From contig JANYDM010000182.1 in the NCBI GenBank assembly GCA_025363575.1, positions 1-56,430 on the forward strand: 56,430 nt of DNA, read 5' to 3'. Each line of letters opens with the position of its first letter. Positions within the stretch are counted from its first letter, which is position 1. The DNA is from Betaproteobacteria bacterium. Its GTDB lineage: Bacteria > Pseudomonadota > Gammaproteobacteria > Burkholderiales > SG8-41. Below are positions 9,245-18,099 of the stretch, piece after piece. The notes beneath the pieces were generated by a model. That model was not told the DNA's origin. It saw only the letters and a program-made list of their open reading frames with translations, and did not search any database. Position numbers and translations under genes: made by a program.

Positions 9245-10069
9245 ATGGAAGTCAGGAAGCTGAACGACGCGATCGGCGCCGAGATACACGGCGTCGATCT
9301 CGCGGGCAAATTGTCCGCGCAGCAGGTCGCGGCAATCCGCCGCGCGTGGCTCGAGCACTGCGTGATTTTCTTTCGCGAGCAGGAACTTTCATCCGTGCAA
9401 TTCATGGCGTTCGCCGAATTGATCGGCACGCCGGTCGAATACCCGTTTATCAAGGGTTTGCCCGGCTTTCCGTGCATCACGCCGGTCGTCAAGCTCGAGC
9501 ACGAACGCCATAACTTCGGCGGCATCTGGCATTCCGATACGACTTATCTCGAGACGCCGCCAATGGGCACTCTGCTGCTGGCGCGTGAAGTGCCGCCGGC
9601 CGGCGGCGACACCCTGTTCGCGAATCAGTATCTCGCCTTCGCAGGGTTGTCGGACGGTTTGCAGCGCACTCTCGCGGGTTTGCAAGGAATCGCAAGCTCG
9701 GCCAAGGCGGACGTTACCAGGACGCGCGAAGACCGGCTCAAGACCGACGGCCGCGACGATGCAAAAAAAGAATACAGCGCCGGACATCCGGTGGTGCGCA
9801 CGCATCCAGAAACCGGACGGCGTGCGCTCTACGTCAACACTGCGCACACCGCGCGTATCAAAGACTGGAGCGAAGAGGAAAGCGCGCCGCTGCTGAACTA
9901 TCTGTTCGCGCACCAGGTCAAGCCGGAATTTACCTGCCGCTTCAGCTGGCGGCCGGGCTCGCTCGCGCTATGGGACAATCGCTGCGCGCAGCACAATCCG
10001 GTCAACGATTATCATGGACACCGGCGCGTCATGCATCGCATCACGCTGGCGGGCGACCGCCCGCAATAA
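9245..10069 (+). CDS. TauD/TfdA-family Fe(II)/2-oxoglutarate dioxygenase
   Basis: This 274-aa enzyme carries the HxD of the facial triad in IWHSDTTY (H96, D98). The distal histidine is in WDNRCAQHNPVND (H250), and the 2-oxoglutarate-binding arginine is near 265. Family members hydroxylate taurine, 2,4-D, alkyl sulfates and other organic acids. ATG 9245 begins the conserved N-terminus EVRKLNDAIGAEIHGVDL; the frame upstream is not conserved. A Bug receptor starts 16 bases after the stop, so the two are likely co-transcribed and the receptor may deliver the dioxygenase substrate. Confidence 0.88.
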   Translation: MEVRKLNDAIGAEIHGVDLAGKLSAQQVAAIRRAWLEHCVIFFREQELSSVQFMAFAELIGTPVEYPFIKGLPGFPCITPVVKLEHERHNFGGIWHSDTTYLETPPMGTLLLAREVPPAGGDTLFANQYLAFAGLSDGLQRTLAGLQGIASSAKADVTRTREDRLKTDGRDDAKKEYSAGHPVVRTHPETGRRALYVNTAHTARIKDWSEEESAPLLNYLFAHQVKPEFTCRFSWRPGSLALWDNRCAQHNPVNDYHGHRRVMHRITLAGDRPQ

Positions 10070-10084
10070 AAAAAAGGAGGAACC

Positions 10085-11059
10085 ATGGCCTGCTCCACAT
10101 TCCGGCGTTTCGCCATGCTTGCGCTCGCGCTGTGGGCGCCCGCCGATGCCGGCGCGCAGAGTTATCCCGCGCGGCCCGTTCGTTTCGTCGTGCCGCAGAC
10201 GCCCGGGGGCGCTTCCGACGCGCTTGCGCGCATTACGGGGCAGAAGCTCGGCGACCAGTGGGGCCAGCAGATTGTGATCGACAATCGCGGCGGCGCCGGC
10301 GGCAATATCGGTACCGACACCGTGGCCAAGAGCGCACCTGACGGCTATACCTGGCTGCTCGCCTATGTCGGGACCCACGCGATAAATGCTGCGCTCTACA
10401 GGAAGCTGCCTTTCAATCCCGACAAGGACTTCACGCCGGCGGCGACGCTAGCCACGCTGCCGTTTGTCGTAATCGTCAACAACAACCTGCCCGTGAAAAA
10501 CGTGACGGAGCTGATCGCGCTCGCCAAAGCGAAGCCGGGCGGCCTCTCCTACGGCTCCGCTGGCAGCGGATCGGTCAATCACCTGCTCGGCGTCATGCTG
10601 AATTCGCTGGGCGGCGTCAACATAGTGCACGTGCCGTACCGCGGTGCTGCCGCTGCGCTCACCGACACCATGAGCGGTCAGGTGCAGATGTATTACGCGA
10701 GCATGCCGTCGGTGGTGCAGCACGTGCGCGCGGGCGCCGTACGTGCGCTCGCCGTCACCAGCGCCAGGCGCTCCGATGCGCTCAGGGACGTGCCGACCGT
10801 CGCCGAATCGGGTTTTGCCGGATTCGACGTCAACCCCTGGTTCGGCATACTGTTGCCCGCCGGCATGCCGTTCGCGATCGTCAAAAAGATCAATGCGGAC
10901 GTGAATCGAATGCTCGCGCAGAAAGACGTGATCGATCGCTTCACCAATCTTGGCGCCGTGCCGTTTGCGACGACGCCCGAGCAATTCGCCAGGATCGCGC
11001 ATGACGATATCGTGAAGTGGGCGAAAGTGGTCAAAGAATCCGGCGCTACGGTGGACTGA
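10085..11059 (+). CDS. Bug/TctC-family periplasmic solute receptor (1)
   Basis: Bug proteins are Venus-flytrap binding proteins for carboxylates and related small molecules. They either serve tripartite TctABC transporters or act as sensors. This one is 324 aa, with a signal peptide ending near AGAQ (about 25), the family block QTPGGASDALARI with its conserved Asp, and DGYTW. A very strong ribosome site (AAAGGAGGA) precedes the ATG. It follows the TauD dioxygenase directly and has no TctA or TctB beside it. Its stop abuts that of the convergent EamA transporter. Ligand unknown. Confidence 0.93.
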   Translation: MACSTFRRFAMLALALWAPADAGAQSYPARPVRFVVPQTPGGASDALARITGQKLGDQWGQQIVIDNRGGAGGNIGTDTVAKSAPDGYTWLLAYVGTHAINAALYRKLPFNPDKDFTPAATLATLPFVVIVNNNLPVKNVTELIALAKAKPGGLSYGSAGSGSVNHLLGVMLNSLGGVNIVHVPYRGAAAALTDTMSGQVQMYYASMPSVVQHVRAGAVRALAVTSARRSDALRDVPTVAESGFAGFDVNPWFGILLPAGMPFAIVKKINADVNRMLAQKDVIDRFTNLGAVPFATTPEQFARIAHDDIVKWAKVVKESGATVD

Positions 11060-11959
11060 CTATTCCGGCGCCGGCTGATCGCGTTTCCACGCGACGAGCG
11101 CCACGCCTGCGCAGGTGATCGCGATGCCGATCACTGACACCCAGGTCGGCACGACATCGAACAATGCGAATTCGAGCACGACCGCAAACACGGGCGTCAA
11201 ATAGAAAAGACTCGTTACGCGCGTCGCCTCGCCATGGCGCATCAGCGTGTGCAGCGCGCTGACGGCGAGGATGGACGCACAGATTACGAGGAATACGATG
11301 GCGCCGAAGAGCGGCCACGCCCATCGCACGTGAAATCCCTCGACGAGCCACGCGAGCGGCGCCAGCACTGCCGCCGACGCGACGAACTGCAGCAGCGTCG
11401 ACGCGCGCAGATCCACGCGCGGGCAGAACACGCGCTGATAAAGCGTGCCCGCAGTCACGGCGAGCAGCGCGACGATTACCGCGCACAAGCTGCCCGGCGT
11501 CATCTCGCGGATATCGATCTTGTGCCACACGACCAGCACGACGCCGGCAAAGCCGACTGCTATGCCAAGCCATTGGCGGCGCGAAAGCTGCTCCCCCATC
11601 CAGCGCGACGCGATCAGGGCAGTCAGCAGCGGCTGCACGGTCAGCAGAACTGCGGTAATGCCGGCTGACACGCCGAGGTACTGCGTGTAGTGGCTGCCGC
11701 CCAGATGTATCGCGTGCATCAGCAGCCCGGCGACGACGATATGCCCGAGCTCGGCGCGTGACGCCGGCCACACCGGACGCATGAACACGACGATAGGCAG
11801 CATGCAGGCGATGCCGAACAGAAAACGCATCGTCAGAAAAGTGAACGGCGCCGCGAACTGCATGCCGATCTTGGACGCGAGAAAACCGGAACCCCAGATC
11901 GTCACGAAATACCACGCGAGGAAAGTATCCAGCCAGCGGCGGTCGGCAGCAATATTCAT
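11060..11959 (-). CDS. EamA-family (DMT) transporter
   Basis: This is a 299-aa membrane protein with ten predicted helices in two EamA repeats. The first includes WGSGFLASKIGMQ and SHYTQYLGVSAGITAVL; the second includes GEATRVTSLFYLTPVFAVVL. RhaT/YdcZ-type drug or metabolite exporters share this form. It is convergent with the preceding Bug gene, with no bases between the stop codons. Confidence 0.88.
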   Translation of the reverse strand: MNIAADRRWLDTFLAWYFVTIWGSGFLASKIGMQFAAPFTFLTMRFLFGIACMLPIVVFMRPVWPASRAELGHIVVAGLLMHAIHLGGSHYTQYLGVSAGITAVLLTVQPLLTALIASRWMGEQLSRRQWLGIAVGFAGVVLVVWHKIDIREMTPGSLCAVIVALLAVTAGTLYQRVFCPRVDLRASTLLQFVASAAVLAPLAWLVEGFHVRWAWPLFGAIVFLVICASILAVSALHTLMRHGEATRVTSLFYLTPVFAVVLEFALFDVVPTWVSVIGIAITCAGVALVAWKRDQPAPE

Positions 11960-12194
11960 GCTGAATGCGGAGCGTCCGTGCGTAGAAAAGTTGCGTGGAA
12001 GGCGAGTATACCGCGCTTGAATTTGCGGCCGCGATGCGCCAAACCGGATAAACTAGCGCCTGCCGGAAATGACCTGCAGGCTGGCCACTGGAAAATTCGG
12101 GGTGTTCGATCGATGCGCGTCCGGCAGTCCGCGGGTGCGCCCGGGAACGCGAGGCCCCGTAGTATTGGCCACCAGTCGATGAATGGAGGAAACG

Positions 12195-12821
12195 ATGTTT
12201 GCACGCCTGATGCCCCGCCAGGGCAGGTTTTTTGATTTGTTCAACGAGCACGCTGAACAGATCGTTCTCGGCAGCCATGAACTGGCCGCGCTGATGACCA
12301 ACCGCGAAGACCTGGAGCGCCGCATTTACAACATTGAGTCGATCGAGAAGCGCGCCGACAAGATCACGCGCACCACGATCGAGCTGGTGCACAAGACTTT
12401 CATCACGCCGCTCGACCGCGAGGACATTCACCAGCTGATCAGCAAGATGGACGATATCCTGGACCTCGTGGAGGATTCAGCCCAGCTCATGTTCCTGTAT
12501 GACGTGCGCGATCCGACCCCCGAAGCGAAGAAACTCGCCGATATCTGCGTGCTGTGCTGCGCGAAAGTGAAGGCCGCCGTCGCGCTGCTGTCGAACATGG
12601 ACAACGCGGCCCAGATCATGGCGATCTGCAACGACATCGACAAGCTGGAGTCGGAAGCTGACCACGTCATGCGCGGCGCGATCGCGCGGCTGTTCCGCGA
12701 CGAGCCCGACGTGCGCGAGCTGATCAAGTTGCGCACCGTCTACGAGCACCTCGAAACGGTGACGGACCGCTGCGAAGACGTGGCAAACATCATTCAGGGC
12801 ATCGTGATCGAAAACTCATGA
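12195..12821 (+). CDS. DUF47 (PhoU-like) phosphate transport accessory protein
   Basis: This 208-aa all-helical protein of the DUF47/YkaA family is the usual partner of Pit transporters. It probably regulates low-affinity phosphate uptake in a PhoU-like manner. Conserved runs include NIESIEKRADKITRTTIELV and TVYEHLETVTDRCEDVANII, with the acidic metal-binding positions intact. The ATG at 12195 has GGAGGA four bases upstream; the ATG four codons earlier overlaps that ribosome site and is less likely. It lies 37 bases before the pit gene. Confidence 0.92.
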   Translation: MFARLMPRQGRFFDLFNEHAEQIVLGSHELAALMTNREDLERRIYNIESIEKRADKITRTTIELVHKTFITPLDREDIHQLISKMDDILDLVEDSAQLMFLYDVRDPTPEAKKLADICVLCCAKVKAAVALLSNMDNAAQIMAICNDIDKLESEADHVMRGAIARLFRDEPDVRELIKLRTVYEHLETVTDRCEDVANIIQGIVIENS

Positions 12822-12858
12822 GCGCGGCTGGCGGAACGGGACAGGCGGAGCGCGCCGC

Positions 12859-13851
12859 ATGAGCGTTGAAGTGCTGGTGGTGCTGGTTGTGGTCGCGCTG
12901 CTTTTCGATTTCATGAACGGCTTTCACGATGCCGCGAATTCGATCGCGACCATCGTATCGACCGGCGCGATGCGTCCGCAGTATGCAATCGTGTGGGCCG
13001 CGTTCTTCAACTTTGTCGCTTTCCTGTTTTTCGGGCTGCATGTCGCGGGGACCGTGGGCAAAGGCATCATCGACCCGCTGATCGTCGATCACCACGTCGT
13101 ATTCGGCGCGCTGACCGGCGCCATATTCTGGAACGTAATTACATGGTACTACGGCATACCGTCGAGCTCTTCGCACGCGCTGATCGGCGGCCTGGCGGGC
13201 GCGGCAGTCGCCAAAGGCGGCGTGCATACGCTGGTAGCGAGCGGTTTTCTAAAAACCGCCGCGGCAATCGTGCTCTCGCCCCTGTTCGGATTCATGCTGG
13301 GCGCGGCCCTGATGATAGCGGTGGCGTGGATCTGGATGCGATCGACGCCACGGCGCGTCGATCGCCTTTTCAACAAGCTGCAATTTGTGTCCGCGGCCCT
13401 TTACAGCATGGGGCACGGCAGCAACGACGCGCAGAAAACCATGGGCATCATCTGGATGCTGCTGATCGCCGCGAGCGTGACGGGCCCCGACGACCCATTG
13501 CCGTTATGGGTGGTTCTGGCGTGTCAGACGGCGATGGGCCTCGGCACGCTGTTCGGCGGCTGGCGCATCGTCAAGACGATGGGCATGCGTATTACCAAGC
13601 TCAAGCCCGTGAGCGGCTTCTGCGCGTCGGCAAGCGGAGCGGCAACGTTATTCATCGCGACCAGCCTCGGTGTGCCGGTATCGACCACGCATACCATCAC
13701 CGGCGCCATTATCGGCGTCGGCTCGGTGCAGAGATTGTCGGCCGTGCGTTGGGGCGTCGCCGGCAATATCGTGTGGGCGTGGCTGTTCACCATCCCGTGC
13801 TCGGCCTTTGTTGCGGCTGTCGCGTGGTGGATCGCCCAGCATTACTTCTAG
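12859..13851 (+). CDS. pit: Low-affinity inorganic phosphate transporter (PiT family)
   Basis: This is a 330-aa inner-membrane transporter of the PiT family. Both inverted PiT signatures are present: GFHDAANSIATIVSTGAM (21-38) and GHGSNDAQKTMGII (185-198). The NDA/HDA residues form the phosphate and cation site. It is the second gene of a DUF47-pit operon. With ppk1 and a possible Pho box at the start of the window, this is the phosphate-handling part of the region. A hairpin terminator follows. Confidence 0.94.
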   Translation: MSVEVLVVLVVVALLFDFMNGFHDAANSIATIVSTGAMRPQYAIVWAAFFNFVAFLFFGLHVAGTVGKGIIDPLIVDHHVVFGALTGAIFWNVITWYYGIPSSSSHALIGGLAGAAVAKGGVHTLVASGFLKTAAAIVLSPLFGFMLGAALMIAVAWIWMRSTPRRVDRLFNKLQFVSAALYSMGHGSNDAQKTMGIIWMLLIAASVTGPDDPLPLWVVLACQTAMGLGTLFGGWRIVKTMGMRITKLKPVSGFCASASGAATLFIATSLGVPVSTTHTITGAIIGVGSVQRLSAVRWGVAGNIVWAWLFTIPCSAFVAAVAWWIAQHYF

Positions 13852-13862
13852 ATAGCCAGCTC

Positions 13863-13894
13863 ACGGGCGGCTGAGCCGCCCCCCGCCCGTTTTA
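13863..13894. terminator. Hairpin terminator between pit and the convergent bactofilin gene
   Basis: An 8-bp GC stem (ACGGGCGG with CCGCCCGT) is followed by TTTT on the plus strand. Its position between two convergent stop codons suggests it ends pit transcripts, possibly in both directions. The T-run is short. Confidence 0.6.
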
Positions 13895-13903
13895 CCAGCT
13901 CGC

Positions 13904-14479
13904 TTAATTGATAACGGGCACCGCGCCCGGGCGCACGACCGCCGCGACGTGCTGCACGCGCAGTGAGCGCTCATCGTCCGAAATGCGCTTGATGTCGCCG
14001 CTGATTTCCCCGCCTTCCTCGATCACGAGCTTGCCGTAGCGGATGCCCGATACCCGGCCGGTCGCGTGTATGGTCGGGCACTTCCTCACTGTGAGCTCGC
14101 CGGTGAAGCCACCGTGGATTTCGGCGATGTCGATACCGGCGGTGCCCGAGAAGGTGCCGATCTGGGCGATTTGTATCATGCGGCTGTCCATAGTTGCCTC
14201 GACGTGCCCTTCAACTACGAGCGTATCGCAATCAGTGATTTCGACGCCCTTGAGCTTGATGTTGGGGCCCACTATCAGCTGACTGCCGACCTCACCTTCG
14301 CGCAAGGCCGGCTTGGCTGTCTTGCGCGCGTCGTCCACGACGGGTGGCGCGCCGTTTGCCGGCAAACGCGCAAGCGCTGCCTCGGGTGCCGGTGCTCCGG
14401 CTTGTGCTTGCGCCTGCTTGTTCGGAATATCCGGGGATTTCTGCGGCGTGCGGGCAAAGAAACTATCGCGCAGTAACAT
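13904..14479 (-). CDS. Bactofilin-family polymer-forming protein
   Basis: This is a 191-aa cytoskeletal-type protein. A Pro/Ala-rich disordered N-terminus (about 1-65) precedes a beta-helical bactofilin domain, with repeating hydrophobic-Gly turns such as LIVGPNIKLKGVEITDCDTL, VEGHVEATMDSRMIQI and GELTVRKCPTIHATGRV. Bactofilins self-assemble on the membrane and affect cell shape or stalk growth. ATG 14479 has GGGAGA upstream and was preferred over an upstream ATG at 14527. Confidence 0.85.
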   Translation of the reverse strand: MLLRDSFFARTPQKSPDIPNKQAQAQAGAPAPEAALARLPANGAPPVVDDARKTAKPALREGEVGSQLIVGPNIKLKGVEITDCDTLVVEGHVEATMDSRMIQIAQIGTFSGTAGIDIAEIHGGFTGELTVRKCPTIHATGRVSGIRYGKLVIEEGGEISGDIKRISDDERSLRVQHVAAVVRPGAVPVIN

Positions 14480-14781
14480 AAGGTCTCTCCCAAAATGAAA
14501 ATGAAAATCGGCAGTCGCGGCGGGCATTCATGGCCGCCGCGATGCGATGGCAATTGCAACTTGCGTACTCGCGGCGGCGCGGCCGCGGACACTGCGTGTG
14601 CGTACAGAGGGAAAAACGCTGAAATAAAAGAAACGAACCAATGGCGATCAGGGAGCCGCTTGTCGCCTTTTCCCGACACCCCGCGCGGGTGCTTTACCAA
14701 TCTATTGATTTCTAATGAAACGCGCCGTCGGCAGCGCACGACAACAACGACGGTAAATGGCAGCGCCGCGGGGCTTTCGAT
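14480..14781 (-). other. Intergenic stretch upstream of the bactofilin gene
   Basis: About 300 bases between two minus-strand genes. No coding signature was recognised. It contains a GC hairpin around 14680-14695 without a T-run, and presumably the bactofilin promoter. Confidence 0.4.
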
Positions 14782-16233
14782 TCAGGCTTGTCGTGGCAGA
14801 ACGCGGCCGGGGCGTACGCCGGTCGATCTGCCGTCGCGCCATATGATCGAGCCGTTGACAATGACCGTAGCGATGCCCCGCGCGGGACGCGTCGAATGCT
14901 CGAAATCGGCAGCGTCGATGACCGTCTCGGCATCGAACAGCGTGATGTCGGCGTACGCACCCGCGCGCAGTGTGCCGCGGTCCTTCAGCCCGAACTTGCC
15001 CGCTGTGAGGCCCGTCATCTTATAAACAGCCGTTTCCAGCGGGAACAGCTTCAGTTCGCGCGAATAGTGGCCGAGTACGCGCGGGAAAGTGCCCCATAAG
15101 CGCGGATGAGGCTTGGTGTCGTGGGGCAGCCCGTCGGAGCCTATCATCGTCTCTTCGAAAGCGAGTATGCGCTGCACGTCTTTTTCGTCGAGCATGAAAT
15201 AAATCGCGCCGGCGGGCTTGATCTTCTCGACCGCCTCGGCCTGCGTCATCTTCAGGCGGCGCGCAACTTCGTCGAGATCGACGCCAGCGAATTCCGGATG
15301 GGGCTTGGACCACGTGATGATGATGCGTGACGATTGCTCGAGCCGGTCGTAGCGCAGCACGGTGGACGACGCGATATACGGATAACAATCGAGCCCCAGC
15401 GGCTGTTTGTGCATGAGCGCCGCGATCTGCTGCAGCGTTGCGACCGAGCGGCCGTGGTTGCGCGTGCCGACCGTCTTGTGATGCGAGATAACGACGGGCA
15501 CCGCCAGCGTGCGGCCGATCAGGCAGGTCTCGTCGATGGATTCAGTGACCTGATCGTCTTCGTTGCGCATGTGCGTGACGTACAGCCCGTTGACCGCGGT
15601 TAGCGGCCGGCAGATTTCGATGATTTCTTCGGTCGGCGCGCAGGCGGCCGGCGGATAGGCTGTGCCGGTGGAAATGCCGATCGCGCCGGATGCAAGCGAT
15701 TCGTGCGCCATCTCGCGCATCCTGCCGATCTCGGCAGCAGTGGCGGCGCGGTCCAGCCGGTCCATCGTCGCCACGCGAAACGTCGTGTGGCCGACAAGGC
15801 AGGTCGCATTGACGGCGGCGGGGTGAGCCGCGAGTTCTTCGCGGTAGGCGCGAAAACTGGGGAACTTGAACCACTCGCCGCTACCATCGAGCAGGTCGAG
15901 CGGTGGTGTCGCTGCGCCGTTTACGGGGGAGTGCGCCAGGCTGATACCGCAGTTGCCCGTGACCACGGTTGTCACGCCCTGGCTGGCCTTCGGCGCCATG
16001 TCCGGATCGGACAGCAACAGCCGGTCGTCGTGGGTATGCGCGTCGATAAAACCGGGCGCGGCGATGAGGCCCGACGCGTCCACTTCGGTGTCCGCAGTCG
16101 CATTGTCGAGCGCGCCGATGCTGACGATGCGGTCGCCGCGCACCGCGATTTCGCCGTGAAAACGCGGCGCGCGCGTGCCATCGATGATGGTCGCGTTGCG
16201 GACTATGAGATCGTAATGCTCGTGGTTGGCCAT
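14782..16233 (-). CDS. D-aminoacylase / N-acyl-D-amino-acid deacylase (amidohydrolase superfamily)
   Basis: This 483-aa enzyme belongs to the D-aminoacylase group, which removes N-acyl groups from D-amino acids and includes related dihydropyrimidinase-like hydrolases. Zinc-site elements are GFIDAHTHDD, the Cys-containing VVTGNCGIS, THMRNEDDQV and VISHHKT. The C-terminal region HPRLWGTFPRVLGHYSRE and the closing strand RGTLRAGAYADITLFD are typical of the group. ATG 16233 starts the conserved HYDLIVRNATIIDG region. A Bug receptor lies 14 bases upstream on the same strand, so the pair is likely one operon for uptake and deacylation of an acyl amino acid. Confidence 0.9.
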   Translation of the reverse strand: MANHEHYDLIVRNATIIDGTRAPRFHGEIAVRGDRIVSIGALDNATADTEVDASGLIAAPGFIDAHTHDDRLLLSDPDMAPKASQGVTTVVTGNCGISLAHSPVNGAATPPLDLLDGSGEWFKFPSFRAYREELAAHPAAVNATCLVGHTTFRVATMDRLDRAATAAEIGRMREMAHESLASGAIGISTGTAYPPAACAPTEEIIEICRPLTAVNGLYVTHMRNEDDQVTESIDETCLIGRTLAVPVVISHHKTVGTRNHGRSVATLQQIAALMHKQPLGLDCYPYIASSTVLRYDRLEQSSRIIITWSKPHPEFAGVDLDEVARRLKMTQAEAVEKIKPAGAIYFMLDEKDVQRILAFEETMIGSDGLPHDTKPHPRLWGTFPRVLGHYSRELKLFPLETAVYKMTGLTAGKFGLKDRGTLRAGAYADITLFDAETVIDAADFEHSTRPARGIATVIVNGSIIWRDGRSTGVRPGRVLPRQA

Positions 16234-16247
16234 TGGAGAAATTCCAC

Positions 16248-17228
16248 TCAGTCCAGCTTGGCGCCGGATTTTTTCACGACGTCGGCCCACTTCACCGTTT
16301 CTTTTTTGACGAACGCGGCGAATTCCTCCGGCGTGCCGCCGACAGGCTCCGCTTCGATGGCGGCATAACGGTCTTTCACGGTCTGCGTTCGCAGCGCCTT
16401 GTTGACCTCGGTATTGAGCCTGCCCACGATCGCTTTCGGCGTGCCGACGGGGACCACCAGCCCGCCCCACGCGTTGGTCTCGTAGCCGGGTACGCCTGCT
16501 TCGGCGATGGTCGGGATATCGGGAAAGATCGGTGAGCGTTTGAGACTGCTCACGCCGATACCGCGCACCTTGCCCGACCTGACGTGTGGAGAAATCGAAG
16601 TCAGATTATCGAACATCAACTGCACCTGTCCGCCGATCAGGTCCGAGATACCCTGCGGACTGCCTTTATAGGGCACGTGCACGATCTGCGTGCCGGTCAT
16701 GATCTTGAAGAGCTCGCCGCCGAGATGGCCGGTGGTGCCGTTGCCGCCCGACGCATTCGTTAACTTGCCCGGGTTCTGCCGCGCGTAGTCGATTAATTCC
16801 TTCACCGATTTCACGGGCAGGGAGTTAGTCACCGCGAGCATGTTGTAGGTCGACAGGAATTGGCCGATCAATACGAGGTCTTTGTCGGGATCATAAGGCT
16901 GCTGCGCTTTGGGCAGCAGCGATTTATTGATGGCGAGCGACACCACATTGGCATAGCCGATCGTATAACCGTCGGGATTGGCGCGCACGATCATCTCGGT
17001 GCCGATGGTGTATGCGCCGCCGGGCCGGTTGTCGACGACGATTTGCTGGCCCAACTGTTTCGCGAGCTCGATGACGAGGATGCGGGTCACCACGTCGGGC
17101 GAGCCGCCGGCCTGCGACGGCACGATCAGACGGATCGACCGCTCCGGATATTCGGCGTGGGCAGCGACCGCCGCCAGCACGAAGATCGCGGTCAGCGTTG
17201 CGCGCGGGCGCACGACATGATTCTGCAT
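16248..17228 (-). CDS. Bug/TctC-family periplasmic solute receptor (2)
   Basis: This 326-aa secreted receptor has its signal peptide ending near AAHAE. Its ligand-loop variant is PSQAGGSPDVVTRI; also visible are VVDNRPGGAYTIGTE and HVPYKGSPQGISDLIGGQ. ATG 17228 has GGGGAG upstream; the longer frame to 17330 has no signal sequence in place. It is the first gene of a pair with the D-aminoacylase, suggesting an N-acyl amino acid or related carboxylate as ligand (inference). Confidence 0.93.
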   Translation of the reverse strand: MQNHVVRPRATLTAIFVLAAVAAHAEYPERSIRLIVPSQAGGSPDVVTRILVIELAKQLGQQIVVDNRPGGAYTIGTEMIVRANPDGYTIGYANVVSLAINKSLLPKAQQPYDPDKDLVLIGQFLSTYNMLAVTNSLPVKSVKELIDYARQNPGKLTNASGGNGTTGHLGGELFKIMTGTQIVHVPYKGSPQGISDLIGGQVQLMFDNLTSISPHVRSGKVRGIGVSSLKRSPIFPDIPTIAEAGVPGYETNAWGGLVVPVGTPKAIVGRLNTEVNKALRTQTVKDRYAAIEAEPVGGTPEEFAAFVKKETVKWADVVKKSGAKLD

Positions 17229-17350
17229 GCGGAACTCCCCTATTGGTGACGGGCCGCAGGATGCGCAGGCCCTGCTGCGATTCTGGGATAGTTCGCGGGC
17301 AGGGTCAACACGCGCGGCGTACAGCCGCAAGCTGCTGCGCGGCGTAGTTT

Positions 17351-17983
17351 TTAAGGCGCGAGCCGCTCGATTTTCCAGCTGTCAGCGCGGCGCGTGTATA
17401 GGACGCGGTCGTGCAGTCGGTTCGGGCGACCCTGCCAGAACTCGACGGTCGCGGGGACCACCCGATAACCGCCCCAATGCGCGGGCCGCGCCGGCGACGA
17501 GCCGTGCGTTTTTTCGGCGTCGGCAAAGCGCGCTTCCAGCACTGCGCGGTCAGGCACTGCTTCGCTCTGCGGCGAAGCGATCGCCGCGTGCCGGCTGCCC
17601 AGCGGGCGGCTCGCAAAATAGGCGTCGGACTCCTGCGTCGAAACTTTTTCGACCCGGCCCTCGACGCGCACTTCACGTTCGAGCTCGACCCAGTGGAAAA
17701 GCAGCGCGGCAACCGGATTGGCGGCGAGTTCCGCGCCTTTGCGCGAAGAGTAGTTAGTAAAAAACACGAAGCCGCGCGCATCGACGCCTTTGAGCAGCAC
17801 GATGCGCGCCGACGGTTGTCCGCTGGCTGCTGCGGTCGCGAGAGTCATCGCATTCAGCATCGGCATCTTCGCCGCGATTGCGGCCTTAAACCAATTGTCG
17901 AATTGCACGCACGGATCGCGCGCGACGTCGTGCTCGTCGAGGGTCTCGCGCATGTACTCTTGGCGCAGGTCGGCAATATTCAT
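17351..17983 (-). CDS. pdxH: Pyridoxamine 5'-phosphate oxidase
   Basis: This is a 210-aa FMN enzyme that makes pyridoxal 5'-phosphate from PNP or PMP. Motifs in order are [37 protein letters not shown] with [17 protein letters not shown] and [19 protein letters not shown]. The C-terminal end SWKIERLAP is canonical. Length and start at 17983 match the family. It lies 116 bases downstream of the large VIT-domain gene and may be read from its transcript. Confidence 0.95.
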   Translation of the reverse strand: MNIADLRQEYMRETLDEHDVARDPCVQFDNWFKAAIAAKMPMLNAMTLATAAASGQPSARIVLLKGVDARGFVFFTNYSSRKGAELAANPVAALLFHWVELEREVRVEGRVEKVSTQESDAYFASRPLGSRHAAIASPQSEAVPDRAVLEARFADAEKTHGSSPARPAHWGGYRVVPATVEFWQGRPNRLHDRVLYTRRADSWKIERLAP

Positions 17984-18099
17984 GAGGGTCCGAATGTGAA
18001 CACAGGATTCTACCTGTCGCGCCGCCGGTGTGCAGCCAGCGCATCCCGGGCTTCGCGCGTCGCGGCCGCGCATCTGCGCGCGACCGCTGGCTGCGTTGC

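Noticed and set aside
11046..12431. A 461-codon minus frame across the EamA gene
   Set aside because: It overlaps the EamA and DUF47 genes in the wrong frame, has Arg/Ala-rich shadow composition, and shows no motifs.
14680..14695. Terminator after the D-aminoacylase gene
   Set aside because: A GC hairpin is present but no T-run follows on the minus strand, so it was not called.
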